From NCBI RefSeq assembly GCF_030687575.1, contig NZ_CP117439.1, positions 186,001 to 250,000 of the forward strand: DNA of 64,000 nt, read 5' to 3'. This document shows, in pieces, positions 44,006-52,918 of this stretch. Source of the stretch: Pseudomonas sp. FP2309 (GTDB taxonomy: Bacteria; Pseudomonadota; Gammaproteobacteria; Pseudomonadales; Pseudomonadaceae). Within the stretch, counting starts at the first letter, position 1; the number at the start of each line of letters is the position of its first letter. Under the pieces are notes generated by a model, which saw nothing but the letters and a program-made list of their open reading frames with translations, had not been told where the DNA came from and made no database searches. Position numbers and translations under genes: made by a program.

Positions 44006-44046
44006 TTTCATGGCCGTTTAAGTTGATAAGCTGGCTGCGCAATCCG

Positions 44047-44757
44047 CTACCGCAATACCTTCAGTGTGAAGTTCTCCCAAAGTTCTTTTTCATCACGATC
44101 TAACTTGTCACGCGCAATCTGTATCCGAACTCTTTCTGTATCGAGCGTCGAAACTTCTTCTTCAAGACGCTGCAAGGATGATAGTGGAAATTTGAACCGT
44201 CGAAGATCCTCTTCAGTAACCGCTGTTTGTCCCGAAGCGCCAGATTCAAATCGTTGAAACTGTAACTGCCCTAAGGGTGAGGCGAGCAGATATACTAGAG
44301 CTTTTGGAGAAATACCTTTCGGTCGCAAAATAGCTACATGGCTATCTACAGAATAGTCACCGACTAGGTCGAATAGAACTGGTTTACCTATTGAGGTTCC
44401 TCCGTCCATTGTGAGTAGAACGTCATTTTTAATGAGTTTCCTCGTTGGTGTTAATGCAGAAAATGCCTCGTCACTTATATATCTGCAGTCGTTAATATTG
44501 ATGCTCATTTTTTGAATGCTTAGAGTGTTGACTACAGGTATACCTTCCCCCTCCTCTAAGTAAATATGTTGTACTCCTTTCACCAGAGGGTCGGGGAGAA
44601 ACTGACTTAGATAACAAGTAGGACCTTTTGATAACAAATCGTCTAGCATTAAGAATCGAGATTCGAATTGTTTGCTGTCACAACGGAGTGCGTGCGACTC
44701 TGATATTTTGCTAAGGCTCGTCTTTATAGCAGTTGGAAAGCTGGTTTTTTCGAACAT
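44047..44757 (-). CDS. Specificity (S) subunit-like protein of a restriction-modification system
   Basis: 236 aa from ATG 44757, which overlaps the upstream stop (TAATG) behind GGAGCATCTA. It has one target-recognition domain of the type I S class (ISDEAFSALTPTRKLIKNDVLLTMDGGTSIGKPVLFD ... SPLGQLQFQRFESGASGQTAVTEEDLRRFKFPLSSLQRLEEEVSTLDTERVRIQIARDKL) and a C-terminal coiled-coil spacer. Normal HsdS has two such halves, so this half-sized subunit probably works as a dimer. Translationally coupled to the methylase-nuclease gene. Confidence 0.8.
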   Translation of the reverse strand: MFEKTSFPTAIKTSLSKISESHALRCDSKQFESRFLMLDDLLSKGPTCYLSQFLPDPLVKGVQHIYLEEGEGIPVVNTLSIQKMSININDCRYISDEAFSALTPTRKLIKNDVLLTMDGGTSIGKPVLFDLVGDYSVDSHVAILRPKGISPKALVYLLASPLGQLQFQRFESGASGQTAVTEEDLRRFKFPLSSLQRLEEEVSTLDTERVRIQIARDKLDRDEKELWENFTLKVLR

Positions 44758-47159
44758 TAGATGCTCCACCGTACATCACGCTTAATGTAGTCTAAAACTG
44801 TAACCGGTTCTGTAATATTGTAATGTACTTCGTAGTTGTCCTCGCATAGATGCAGGTTCTGAACTATTTTCCCGGTACTATCTTTAAAGCAAGCGAGTTG
44901 GTTTGGCTTGGCTTTTTCTTTTCGTTTACTAAGTTTATATCCGACTTCGCTCACCATATAAGAGTGGTATGATACGTCGTGACTTATGATTGTCTTTTTA
45001 AAGGCATACCTATCTATATATTTGGAAAGTCCGGTGGAGCTGAGAAAGTTTTTGTAGTGATTTGCTGCATCATCTAAACTTATTTCAGCGGCGTTTATGC
45101 TGAGGGGCAAAACTTCGGCGTTTTTCCCTTTTTTGTAAACCCAGTCGTTTGATTCAATGAGCTCGCTTAATGTGTCAATGATTTTGTTTTGCAATTCAGT
45201 TGGGTTGGAAAGTTTCAGGAGCTCAGCTTTCTGTAAGAGATTTTTCGCAATCCTGATTTTTTCTTGAGCCTCCAGAGAATGTTTTTGCCATTCTTCGTCC
45301 CAAGCAGAAATTTCGGAAGAAAGCTTCTTCTCAGCAAATAGTAAGCTTGTTAATGTTGGTGTATCAATAAATACATTTCGTGGTAATGATACGATTGCCT
45401 TAATTTTAAACATGCGGTACAGAAATATTCTTACGGGGGTTAGGTCTATAGCATTAAATATAGACTCTGGAAGTACCACACCTAATCTTCCACCTGGCTT
45501 GAGTAGCTGAAAAGCCCTTTCTATGAATAAAGCTTCAGACGGCAGTGTCTCAGGTAAACTGAAAGTGGTTTTTAATGTGCGCTTTGTGTCGTTGGATAGA
45601 GTCACCCCAAAAGGTGGGTTTGACAAAACTATATCGAATGTCTCACAAAGATCTTGTGGATAATGACTTCGAGTAAGACTTCGCGCCTGATCTCCTGCGA
45701 CCCTGAGCTTCGAGTCGTTATAAGATGTGAATGGCTTAAACGCATCGTATTTAAACATATGCGCAGATCCATCTCCATGCAAAACCATGTTGACTTTTGC
45801 AGTTATTGCCATTATGAATTTAGGATCAAAGCCATAGACAAAATTCTCTGCCCAGTAATTTGGCGTTTCATCACTCATTCTGGCAGAGTAAAACTGTTTT
45901 TCTTCAAAGTCGGAAACATATTGTTTTTCGTTGCGTTTGATTGCAGACGTAATGCAGTTCATTGCTTGTAAAAGAAATGCCCCGGACCCACTAGCCGGAT
46001 CGATGACGTAGGGTAATCTATTTTCTGGGTGATTTGCCTGGGACCATATTTTTTTAGTCAAGCCGTCTACGTCAATAGCTTCAATTATAAATTTCACAAG
46101 GTTGGAATGGGTAAAATACATCCCTTTGTCTTGCTTGAAGCCTACTCTGAGAATTTCTTCAAAGAAAGCGCCTATGATGTCTCCGTGAAGAGCTGCACCT
46201 TTTGTTAAGGACAGCGATTCCAAGGCTAAAACAACAGATTTAACTTTTTCCTTAGAGAACTCTTTTGGGTCGATTTCGTCAGGCACTACACTTTTTTCTA
46301 TGTATCGGCTGTAGGCTTCCGCATATAGCTTATTTACTATATCGAATATTTCGCCAGACGGTTGAGGGTTGCCATTTTTATATTTTATCTGAAATTGGTA
46401 TTCGCATCCGCTCTTTGTAGTCCGCTCATCATAGATCTTTGCGAGTAGGCATTTTACTAAATTTATGAAGAGGGCATTGTCAGCATGCTCGCCAAAAAAT
46501 TCATTGTGAAAGCCGTTGGCCACAGCTCTAAAGTCGGCTTGAGTAGTATCCGATTTTAGGTCCTTACTGCTTCCGAGTACGTAGGGAATAAAATTTAAAT
46601 CTTGATACCCTTTAGGGAAAACTGTTGCATGTGGGCAGCCCTCTGCAAGCCAGCTCTCGTATGATTTGTGCTTTGTGTAGTCAATGCATTTCAAGCTGAT
46701 TACAGGAGTTTCCCCCTGTGGCTGAATACTTGCATAGACCAGAAGTTTCGGTGCTCCTATTAATGGAGCTGTTCCGAAGAGCTGATATTTTATTGCTGTT
46801 TGTTCATTGCTTTTAAATTTTTCCCATGACTTGAACTCCCAAACAGCATATGGAAGGTCGTCCTCATCGTAGATGATGAGATCTACTTCATCTGCCAGCG
46901 ATCCGCTGCTGCCGTGTGCAAAGTACTGTTCATGGTACATTTTTTCAATTGTGTACTCACCGTTGCTGACTAACAGATTAATTGCGAGTGCGTGTACAAG
47001 CTCTTCTGGCTCAAAGGATTTGGCTAAGGATTCATCTGATTTTAGATTGTGCGGATAGGTAATTACTCTTGTCTCGGTATCGGCGATCACCCCAGCAACT
47101 GAAGTTAATTCATTAATTTTAGATGCGTACCAGGAAATTTCTCGGGCGTCAAGAGTCAT
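44757..47159 (-). CDS. Fused nuclease and N6-adenine methylase, restriction-modification (BcgI-like)
   Basis: An 800-aa protein. An HsdR-N-like PD-(D/E)xK nuclease motif occurs at residues 91-110 (EVDLIIYDED ... VWEFKS; Asp92, Glu108, Lys110), followed by a helical region and an N6-methylase with AdoMet motif VIDPASGSGAFLLQ (385-398) and catalytic DIVLSNPPF (508-516). There is no helicase motor, so it is not type I HsdR. Nuclease plus methylase in one chain with a separate S subunit matches BcgI/type IIB or IIG systems. Coding is clearly AT-rich compared with the host, indicating transfer. Encoded on the island as a phage or plasmid defence. Confidence 0.85.
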   Translation of the reverse strand: MTLDAREISWYASKINELTSVAGVIADTETRVITYPHNLKSDESLAKSFEPEELVHALAINLLVSNGEYTIEKMYHEQYFAHGSSGSLADEVDLIIYDEDDLPYAVWEFKSWEKFKSNEQTAIKYQLFGTAPLIGAPKLLVYASIQPQGETPVISLKCIDYTKHKSYESWLAEGCPHATVFPKGYQDLNFIPYVLGSSKDLKSDTTQADFRAVANGFHNEFFGEHADNALFINLVKCLLAKIYDERTTKSGCEYQFQIKYKNGNPQPSGEIFDIVNKLYAEAYSRYIEKSVVPDEIDPKEFSKEKVKSVVLALESLSLTKGAALHGDIIGAFFEEILRVGFKQDKGMYFTHSNLVKFIIEAIDVDGLTKKIWSQANHPENRLPYVIDPASGSGAFLLQAMNCITSAIKRNEKQYVSDFEEKQFYSARMSDETPNYWAENFVYGFDPKFIMAITAKVNMVLHGDGSAHMFKYDAFKPFTSYNDSKLRVAGDQARSLTRSHYPQDLCETFDIVLSNPPFGVTLSNDTKRTLKTTFSLPETLPSEALFIERAFQLLKPGGRLGVVLPESIFNAIDLTPVRIFLYRMFKIKAIVSLPRNVFIDTPTLTSLLFAEKKLSSEISAWDEEWQKHSLEAQEKIRIAKNLLQKAELLKLSNPTELQNKIIDTLSELIESNDWVYKKGKNAEVLPLSINAAEISLDDAANHYKNFLSSTGLSKYIDRYAFKKTIISHDVSYHSYMVSEVGYKLSKRKEKAKPNQLACFKDSTGKIVQNLHLCEDNYEVHYNITEPVTVLDYIKRDVRWSI

Positions 47160-48796
47160 GATTTATTTGTTCCGTAGATAAAATGTAGCTAGTTTTCCAG
47201 TTACCGCCCGCTAAACTCATTAAGAGCTCAACGCTTATTTTTGGCAGCAAGCGCTCATTAAAAATGGAATATTCTAACGGGTCAGCTTATTCGGATCAAG
47301 ATAATAAATGGGTTTCTTGTTTTTTGTAGTTTATAGTTGACGTAAGGTGTGGCGCTTTTTGTTATGGTGAAAGCTCGGGCTAATTAATTTTTTCTTCGTT
47401 GGCGATAATTGCGGCGCAGTTCTTACGATGTTGTTTATGAATATTAATGTCGCGGTGCTAGTTAATAATGCATTTAGTATTTTATTGGTTTTAAGTGTGG
47501 CCGTATATTTGATATAGTGCTATTTTTTAGCGACTATATTATTTGCGGCCGGCGTGTACGTCAGCCCAAGAAAATCTCTGTTGAGTAGCCGTGTAAGATT
47601 AGAGTTTTAGTAAGTGCGTTTCGATGGCGTTAGTTGTTAGGCGTTTTAGTTTCTGGATCGGGTTATGGTCAGTGTTTGATCAGTGCGCATACTAAGTTGC
47701 CTTGGGCCCAGGGGCGTAGAGGAACATTGGCGCGTTCGGCTTTGGAACGGGCATCTTTGCAGAAGTTGAAAGTACTACGTAGAGGCTAGCTACCCTTGCT
47801 GCTCTCTGGCTCTCCCGATCAACACATTGGGTAACTGAATCAAAAAAGAGGCTTCCGGTCCTGCACAGTTGCACAGGCACAAGATTGATTACAGATCTGC
47901 AGGGCGGAGACGCATATGCTCAGTAACAGCACGCGGTTATCGATCAAAGCCTTAGCGCGTGCGAATAACCGCCTCGGCTATATCAACCAAGATATTTTCG
48001 TACTCCTTTAAAGTTCGCCGTCGCACTCTGGGAAAAATCTTCTAGAAGGTCTCCTTGGCGCCGCAACGTGTTGATTACGTGAAAGTGAATTTTTTTCTGG
48101 TATGTCGTTTCAATGGCGGCCAGCACGAACTGACCAATACTTATTCCGCTGTCGTAGGCTTTCTCGCTATAGTTGTGCTTCTTCTTTCCTCCAAACAACG
48201 AATTACCGGCAGCCATCCTGTGCGTCGACGTTGTTCGCTAAGGCTCATGAGCTTTCCTTTTTCAGGTGTTGGGGTCTCGGGGCTTGCCCTGAGCTGGGAA
48301 GGTAGGCAAAGCAGAGGGAGTGGAACGACTGGTGCGCGCCGGTTGTGGGGCGCCAGGTACTGGCGGTATAGCAAACCCTACCTTGTCCTAGCCTTTCCTC
48401 TCAGAATTTAGATTATTTTTTGCACTATCCGCTTACAGCGGGGGGCAAGAGGCGTTGGTATTTAGGAGGGCGCTATGGGGTACGAAAAAAAGACGAATTC
48501 AAGACGATTACATGGGCGAAAAATGCGTAACTTATAGGCAGCTGAGGATGGGACGATTGGACGGCGTGAAAGACGGTAGAGCGACGGTTGGGACTCATAA
48601 GCCTTGAGTGGCTTTCTGCTGCAGAGTAAGGAGAAAGCAGCGTGTGTGTGTACTTGAGGCTGATAAGCGTGAGACGATTTTTCGACGCTTGTGGTGATGC
48701 GGAAGCACAAAAGCTAAAGTGACGAATCTGAGAGAGCTATTTGGCGCTGCCGTTTAGTTATCTGGTGATGCATCTCAAGATGCCTTGGAGGTTGTT
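47160..48796. other. Long AT-rich gene-poor spacer in the island
   Basis: About 1.6 kb with low GC and only short frames, none convincing except possibly 47983-48216. GGTTAT (47936-47941) and ATAACC (47964-47969) form a small inverted repeat. The promoter of the leftward restriction-modification operon lies near 47170-47350. It may hold regulatory RNA or decayed genes. Confidence 0.5.
47983..48216 (-). CDS. Small hypothetical protein (doubtful)
   Basis: A 77-codon frame encoding YSEKAYDSGISIGQFVLAAIETTYQKKIHFHVINTLRRQGDLLEDFSQ. The composition is protein-like, but the ribosome site is weak and the frame is short. It could be a fragment of an older island gene. No family is recognised. Confidence 0.25.
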   Translation of the reverse strand: MAAGNSLFGGKKKHNYSEKAYDSGISIGQFVLAAIETTYQKKIHFHVINTLRRQGDLLEDFSQSATANFKGVRKYLG

Positions 48797-49009
48797 ATGG
48801 AACAATCCAGTGACGGCGAAAGTAGCTTCGCCGAGATTATGCTTTTGAAACGCTCCAATCGTGAACGCTTGATTTGTGCCATCCGAAAAGCCTCCCCTGA
48901 AGAGCTCGAGATTTCCGCCCAGCGCATCAAGGTGATTTTGCTTGGCTCTGTCGATCCTAGCCGTCGCCGACAGCGCATTGCCCCGCCAGCGTTCGTGAGC
49001 GACAAATAG
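48797..49009 (+). CDS. Small hypothetical protein
   Basis: 70 aa from ATG 48797, chosen because GGAGGTTGTT precedes it. Helical and charged (FAEIMLLKRSNRERLICAIRKASPEELEISAQRIKVILLGS), with a basic tail. No signal or membrane segment. Small regulator or antitoxin-like in character, but the function is unknown. Confidence 0.5.
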   Translation: MEQSSDGESSFAEIMLLKRSNRERLICAIRKASPEELEISAQRIKVILLGSVDPSRRRQRIAPPAFVSDK

Positions 49010-49424
49010 CTCCTCTGTATTGAACGATTTTCGCGAAAAATCGGCATGCGGTTCGTCGTTTTCATTTCGGAGTCCGCACGTTTCATTGTGTAGTACGACG
49101 TCATAATCAGTTAATTATCAGGCTGGCTACTACTGCCCAGGCTCCGCATGGGCGGTAGTAGGCAGCAGTTGTCTTTTGGATTCACCCCACTATGTTTTTT
49201 CCGCATAGGAATCGTTGTGGAGCGATTGCACCAATCACCTCAGACGCCGTGCCCGAATGATTTACCGGGCTCATTTGGGGGACACTCAAAGTATCACGTG
49301 CGACATATCACTTCGGTGAGCTTCCAAGTTTCGCGGGCTTCGCGTCTCCAGTGCCGACAATTGTATTGCCTAACCTGTTGGGGGCTCCTTTGACAGCTGC
49401 GCCGATTAGCCAAAGAATACTTAG
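49010..49424. other. Island spacer with strong hairpin
   Basis: A 13-bp stem CTACTACTGCCCA / TGGGCGGTAGTAG (one G-T pair) with a 9-nt loop lies at about 49128-49162, followed by GCAGCAGTTGTCTTTT. It may end transcription from the small gene or be a structured RNA. No gene is seen. Confidence 0.45.
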
Positions 49425-50012
49425 ATGCAGCTATCTCATCCAGACATAGACCCAACAGAAGCCTTCCAGTTCGTCTTTCGCGAGATTACGCGTCATGAAG
49501 ACACCGGTAGGAAAAATTTCGTTGTCCGCGTCCCTGTGGATATGGTCGAGTACCTGTTCTCTGGTATTGCTCTGAAGTCGGGCATGTCCAAGGTCAAGCT
49601 GGAGCGATTGCTAACTGAGCTTGGGATTTATGGTTTTAGGGACGCGGACGGTCGAATACTGCGACGTTATCTGAGTGGCCATTCACGCATGGCTTGGGAT
49701 ACCTTCCATCGGTTGTTGTTTTGGGCATTCGCGAAGGGATGGATCTCTGAATGGATTTTTCGCGATCTTCTATCAGGGGCATATCTGCGGGAGGCGGCCC
49801 AACTCAGCGCCCGCAAAATTCTGAACAGGCTCAAGCGTCAGATATCGGCGCCAAGCCTGACTCAGGAGCAGATTTTTGAGTGCTTCACCCAGGAGTATCT
49901 GGCCAAAGAGAAGGAGCGAGCGCAAGCAGTGGCCAGCCGCTTACGGGTAGATTCAGAAGCGCGAGAGCTAGCAAGCTCATTAGGCCTCGAGGTAACCGAT
50001 TGCTCCGAATAA
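49425..50012 (+). CDS. Hypothetical island protein
   Basis: A 195-aa cytoplasmic protein, helical and rich in aromatic residues (MAWDTFHRLLFWAFAKGWISEWIFRDLLSG ... QLSARKILNRLKRQISAPSLTQEQIFECFTQEYLAKEKERAQAVASRLR), ending in a long helix that may be a coiled coil. It is unassigned. It lies 52 nt before the Mrr-type gene on the same strand, so it is probably co-transcribed and could be a partner in DNA defence. Confidence 0.6.
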   Translation: MQLSHPDIDPTEAFQFVFREITRHEDTGRKNFVVRVPVDMVEYLFSGIALKSGMSKVKLERLLTELGIYGFRDADGRILRRYLSGHSRMAWDTFHRLLFWAFAKGWISEWIFRDLLSGAYLREAAQLSARKILNRLKRQISAPSLTQEQIFECFTQEYLAKEKERAQAVASRLRVDSEARELASSLGLEVTDCSE

Positions 50013-50064
50013 CATGCGGCTTACAACATTTGCCCACGCTGACAATCTTGCGAAAGGAATCCTG

Positions 50065-50985
50065 ATGTCCGTTCCTACATACGACAAATTCATTGAGCCG
50101 ATCTTGCGTTACCTAGCGGCTAATCCGGAAGGTGCGACAGCACGCGACGCGCATGAAGCTGCGGCTCGGGCTTTGAATTTATCCGAACCACAGCTTCAAG
50201 AGCTGATTGCGAGTGGGCAAGCGACCTATAAGAACCGTGCAGGATGGGCTCATGACCGTCTCAAACGCGCAGGATTATCCTCCAGCGCCAAACGAGGCTA
50301 CTGGAAGCTAACCGAAGCTGGCGTTGTTTATTCCAAGCAGCACCCTTCACCGCTCACTACCGATCAGGTTGAACAACTTGCCATCGGCTTCATGGACGTG
50401 AAGCTTAGGAGCGCTTCCGATGCCGTCCCGCTAGATGGGCGTGATCACGGCGCAGAAACACCGATATCAGCAACTGTGAGCCCAGACGATCGGTTGGAGC
50501 AGGCTCAGCGTGAGCTACGCAATGCGACAGCCGCAGATCTACTGGATAACCTGCTACAAGTCAGCCCCAACCGCTTTGAAGTCATTGTTCTCGACGTGTT
50601 GCACAGCCTTGGCTACGGGGCTAGTCGAAACGACTTGCAGCGTGTTGGTGGAAGCGGAGATGGCGGAATTGACGGGGTAATTTCGCTTGATAAGCTCGGA
50701 CTGGAAAAAGTCTATGTCCAAGCAAAGCGCTGGCAAGGCACTGTGGGCCGTCCTGAGTTGCAAGCGTTCTATGGAGCACTTGCTGGGCAAAAGGCCAAGC
50801 GAGGGGTCTTTATCACTACTTCGGGCTTCACTGCCCAAGGCATCGACTTTGCCCGCTCAGTGGAAGGCATGGTACTGGTGGACGGCATCCGCTTGGTCAA
50901 CCTGATGATGGACCATGAGGTTGGGGTAACGTCCCGGCTTCTCAAACTGCCGAAATTGGATAGCGATTACTTCGACGAGGAATGA
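50065..50985 (+). CDS. Mrr-family restriction endonuclease
   Basis: 306 aa from ATG 50065 (AAAGGAATCCTG upstream). The N-terminal winged-helix Mrr_N domain (FIEPILRYLAANPEGATARDAHEAAARALNLS ... RLKRAGL) and C-terminal PD-(D/E)xK nuclease (RFEVIVLDVLHSLGYG ... RVGGSGDGGIDGVI with Asp203; YVQAKRW with Gln219 and Lys221; GVFITTSGFT) are complete. Type IV Mrr enzymes cut methylated DNA. On this island it would attack incoming DNA; coexistence with the island methylase implies different recognised sites. Confidence 0.88.
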   Translation: MSVPTYDKFIEPILRYLAANPEGATARDAHEAAARALNLSEPQLQELIASGQATYKNRAGWAHDRLKRAGLSSSAKRGYWKLTEAGVVYSKQHPSPLTTDQVEQLAIGFMDVKLRSASDAVPLDGRDHGAETPISATVSPDDRLEQAQRELRNATAADLLDNLLQVSPNRFEVIVLDVLHSLGYGASRNDLQRVGGSGDGGIDGVISLDKLGLEKVYVQAKRWQGTVGRPELQAFYGALAGQKAKRGVFITTSGFTAQGIDFARSVEGMVLVDGIRLVNLMMDHEVGVTSRLLKLPKLDSDYFDEE

Positions 50986-51075
50986 AGATTTTTGGGCTCG
51001 ACATACGTTTCTCTATACCGGGGCAGGGCTAGTAAACGGGCACCGGACACTAGCTCCCCAATGATCAAAAAAACA

Positions 51076-51525
51076 TCACCAATCAGACTCCAGCTCGGTG
51101 CTTAGGTGGATACCCATCACCTTAGCTTTGCGATATTTCAACGGCTCCGCATTTATCTCCAGGGCAACAAGTCGACTAGCAGCGGTGACCAAGCTGTTGA
51201 AACGTTCATTGTGAACGGCGACGTATGCGATAAGCCTACTACCCGTCGCCTGCATGGAGCCGATGCAGAGAGGAACCGACTTGTCGCTTAGGAGCAGTGG
51301 ATCAACGTATAGGTAGCATTCTAGGGTCGGGTATTTGAATGTTTCGGGGTATCGAACGGAGCCGTAAAGCTTGATCACAGTATGCTCTGAATAATGGTGG
51401 CCGATTGTTCTTGTATCGGACCGCGTGGCCATGCTGAACGACCAGGACATATCCCACCCCCATATCCGAGCTTGGAGGATTATTCGCTCAACGGCGGTAC
51501 GACTCCTTCTAGCCATGGCATTCAT
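51076..51525 (-). CDS. Hypothetical island protein
   Basis: 149 aa; MARRSR (ATG 51516) is an alternative start. Beta-rich pattern (TIGHHYSEHTVIKLYGSVRYPETFKYPTLECYLYVDPLL ... SMQATGSRLIAYVAVHNERFNSL) without recognised domain, signal or membrane helix. It lies downstream of the replication-like gene on the same strand and may be co-transcribed with it. Confidence 0.45.
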   Translation of the reverse strand: MNAMARRSRTAVERIILQARIWGWDMSWSFSMATRSDTRTIGHHYSEHTVIKLYGSVRYPETFKYPTLECYLYVDPLLLSDKSVPLCIGSMQATGSRLIAYVAVHNERFNSLVTAASRLVALEINAEPLKYRKAKVMGIHLSTELESDW

Positions 51526-51555
51526 CCTCCCCGTTTGAGTTGGCTTCAGACAAAC

Positions 51556-52347
51556 CTAGCTCACTTCGTTACCGCCATTCAGATTCTCGGCCAGATACAG
51601 AGTTAAGGCCATGGCGTTATGCGGCTTACCTGATGCAGATCGGTAATTTTCTGCCATCGCGTTGACTACGAGTTGCGGCCTATGTCTGAGTTTTCCGCTT
51701 ACCTTCGCCTTCACAAGCGCTCTGTGGACATCCGTCCGATGTTCAGGAGGGATTCCTGACATATCCAATTCGTAAGAGGTGGGCAAAGACGTTGGTGTTT
51801 TGGTTGAGAGTTTGGGTTGAGGTTTAGTGTTAGGTATGACATTGGCTGATACGGTATCGATATGGCATCCGTGTGATATCGAGTCCTCTTCTACGTATCG
51901 CTTTGACCGCGGCCGGAGGGATTCATCTATCAAATCCTGCTGGTCGTCGCTCAGTCTTTCTTTGAAGTCATTCAGAAAGTCGTCTAGCCACTCGCTTGGG
52001 ACACGGCGAATTTCTTCCAACGCTCTGGCTCGTAGTTTTGGCCCAGTCACTTGAGTAGCAGAGTGGTGATCCCACCAGATTTTTACCCAAACGATGAGTC
52101 TCACGTTGTCATACCTGGCTAGGTCTTCATCCTGGAGGCGGTGGATGACCTGCAACCACTGATCCGCCGTCCATCCAATTTCTGCTCCGGCAATGCGTGG
52201 AACAAGTGGGTATACGCCCGTAATGTTGCTGTCAGGAGCCGTTAAAAGGTGCAGCAAAGCAACTTTGTCCTCTGTGGTGCAATTCAGTAAACGTGGGGAG
52301 CGCCAAAAATTCTGGTCCCGAATGGTTCGTTGTCTACTCATGCTCAC
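51556..52347 (-). CDS. Phage/island replication-like protein
   Basis: A 263-aa protein. The N-terminal part (NFWRSPRLLNCTTEDKVALLHLLTAPDSNITGVYPLVPRIAGAEIGWTADQWLQVIHRLQDEDLARYDNVRLIVWVKIWWDHHSA) resembles the winged-helix N-domain of phage replication and DnaT-like proteins. A charged linker and a C-terminal helical domain follow. The function is inferred; it could support excision-linked replication of the island. Confidence 0.55.
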   Translation of the reverse strand: MSMSRQRTIRDQNFWRSPRLLNCTTEDKVALLHLLTAPDSNITGVYPLVPRIAGAEIGWTADQWLQVIHRLQDEDLARYDNVRLIVWVKIWWDHHSATQVTGPKLRARALEEIRRVPSEWLDDFLNDFKERLSDDQQDLIDESLRPRSKRYVEEDSISHGCHIDTVSANVIPNTKPQPKLSTKTPTSLPTSYELDMSGIPPEHRTDVHRALVKAKVSGKLRHRPQLVVNAMAENYRSASGKPHNAMALTLYLAENLNGGNEVS

Positions 52348-52386
52348 TGCTCCCGGTGCAAAGGAGATGAATCGAGCCCGGGTAGG

Positions 52387-52689
52387 TCATTGTCGCGCCT
52401 CCACCTGTGCTTTCTTTGTGGGCCTCCCTGTGCGTTTCGGATGTGAAAAAGGTGCGATGACGGTGGCTGAATCTCGACTCTCGGTGTTGCCGGTGCGCAT
52501 CCAAGTTCTCAGATCACCCAGTCTCCATCTCAACCTTGACAGTCCCGGCACAGGCTCAAGCCCCGGCAATTTGCGCTGACGGACCGTAAGCACGCTGAAG
52601 CCGGTCAGCGCCGCAACTTCAACCACGCCAATCAGAACGTCGTCGCCAAGCTTCTGTATTTTCTGGATGGTTTCATAATCTACTGTCAT
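52387..52689 (-). CDS. Putative excisionase / AlpA-like helix-turn-helix protein
   Basis: A 100-aa protein. VGVVEVAALTGFSVLTVRQRKLPGLEPVPGLSRLRWRLGDLRTWMRT has the form of a MerR/excisionase-type DNA-binding helix-turn-helix; a basic C-terminal tail follows. Such proteins beside integrases act as directionality factors or control island genes. The gene sits between the integrase and the replication-like gene. Confidence 0.65.
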   Translation of the reverse strand: MTVDYETIQKIQKLGDDVLIGVVEVAALTGFSVLTVRQRKLPGLEPVPGLSRLRWRLGDLRTWMRTGNTESRDSATVIAPFSHPKRTGRPTKKAQVEARQ

Positions 52690-52871
52690 CGCTTTATCGC
52701 TCGATTGATCTGGTGAGGCCAGCTTTTGCCAATCAGACGCTCAATCACTAGGACAGCTTTTTAACAGATGAAAGGTTTTCTGAAGGAAGGGGCCGCGACA
52801 AGAGGCGATTGTTGACTCGGCAACAGCGCCTCGTAGACCTATGCTGGGTTCGCGCGGGCGCGTTGCAAGAT

Positions 52872-52898
52872 CAGTGGTCAGCTCCAAGCTGACCACTG
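52872..52898 (-). terminator. Perfect hairpin after the integrase gene
   Basis: CAGTGGTCAGCT-CCA-AGCTGACCACTG, 12-bp perfect arms, 20 nt past the integrase stop. The T-tract is weak. Confidence 0.5.
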
Positions 52899-52918
52899 AG
52901 AAGTAGCCATAGGTCTGA

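Larger units (their letters stand above)
43493..44046. other. Intergenic region spanning the left island boundary
   Basis: Contains a hairpin GGGGCCGT-GTGG-ACGGCCCC (43502-43521) after the SHMT gene, an AAGCCCGC/GCGGGCTT terminator (43765-43788), the tRNA-derived attachment repeat (43840-43877) and a GTGTGGCAAAATTGTGGCA arm-like site (43986-44004). Open frames here overlap these elements and are not convincing genes. Confidence 0.6.

Noticed and set aside
44047..47159. Classical type I restriction system
   Set aside because: No helicase motor subunit (HsdR) exists, and nuclease and methylase motifs are in one chain.
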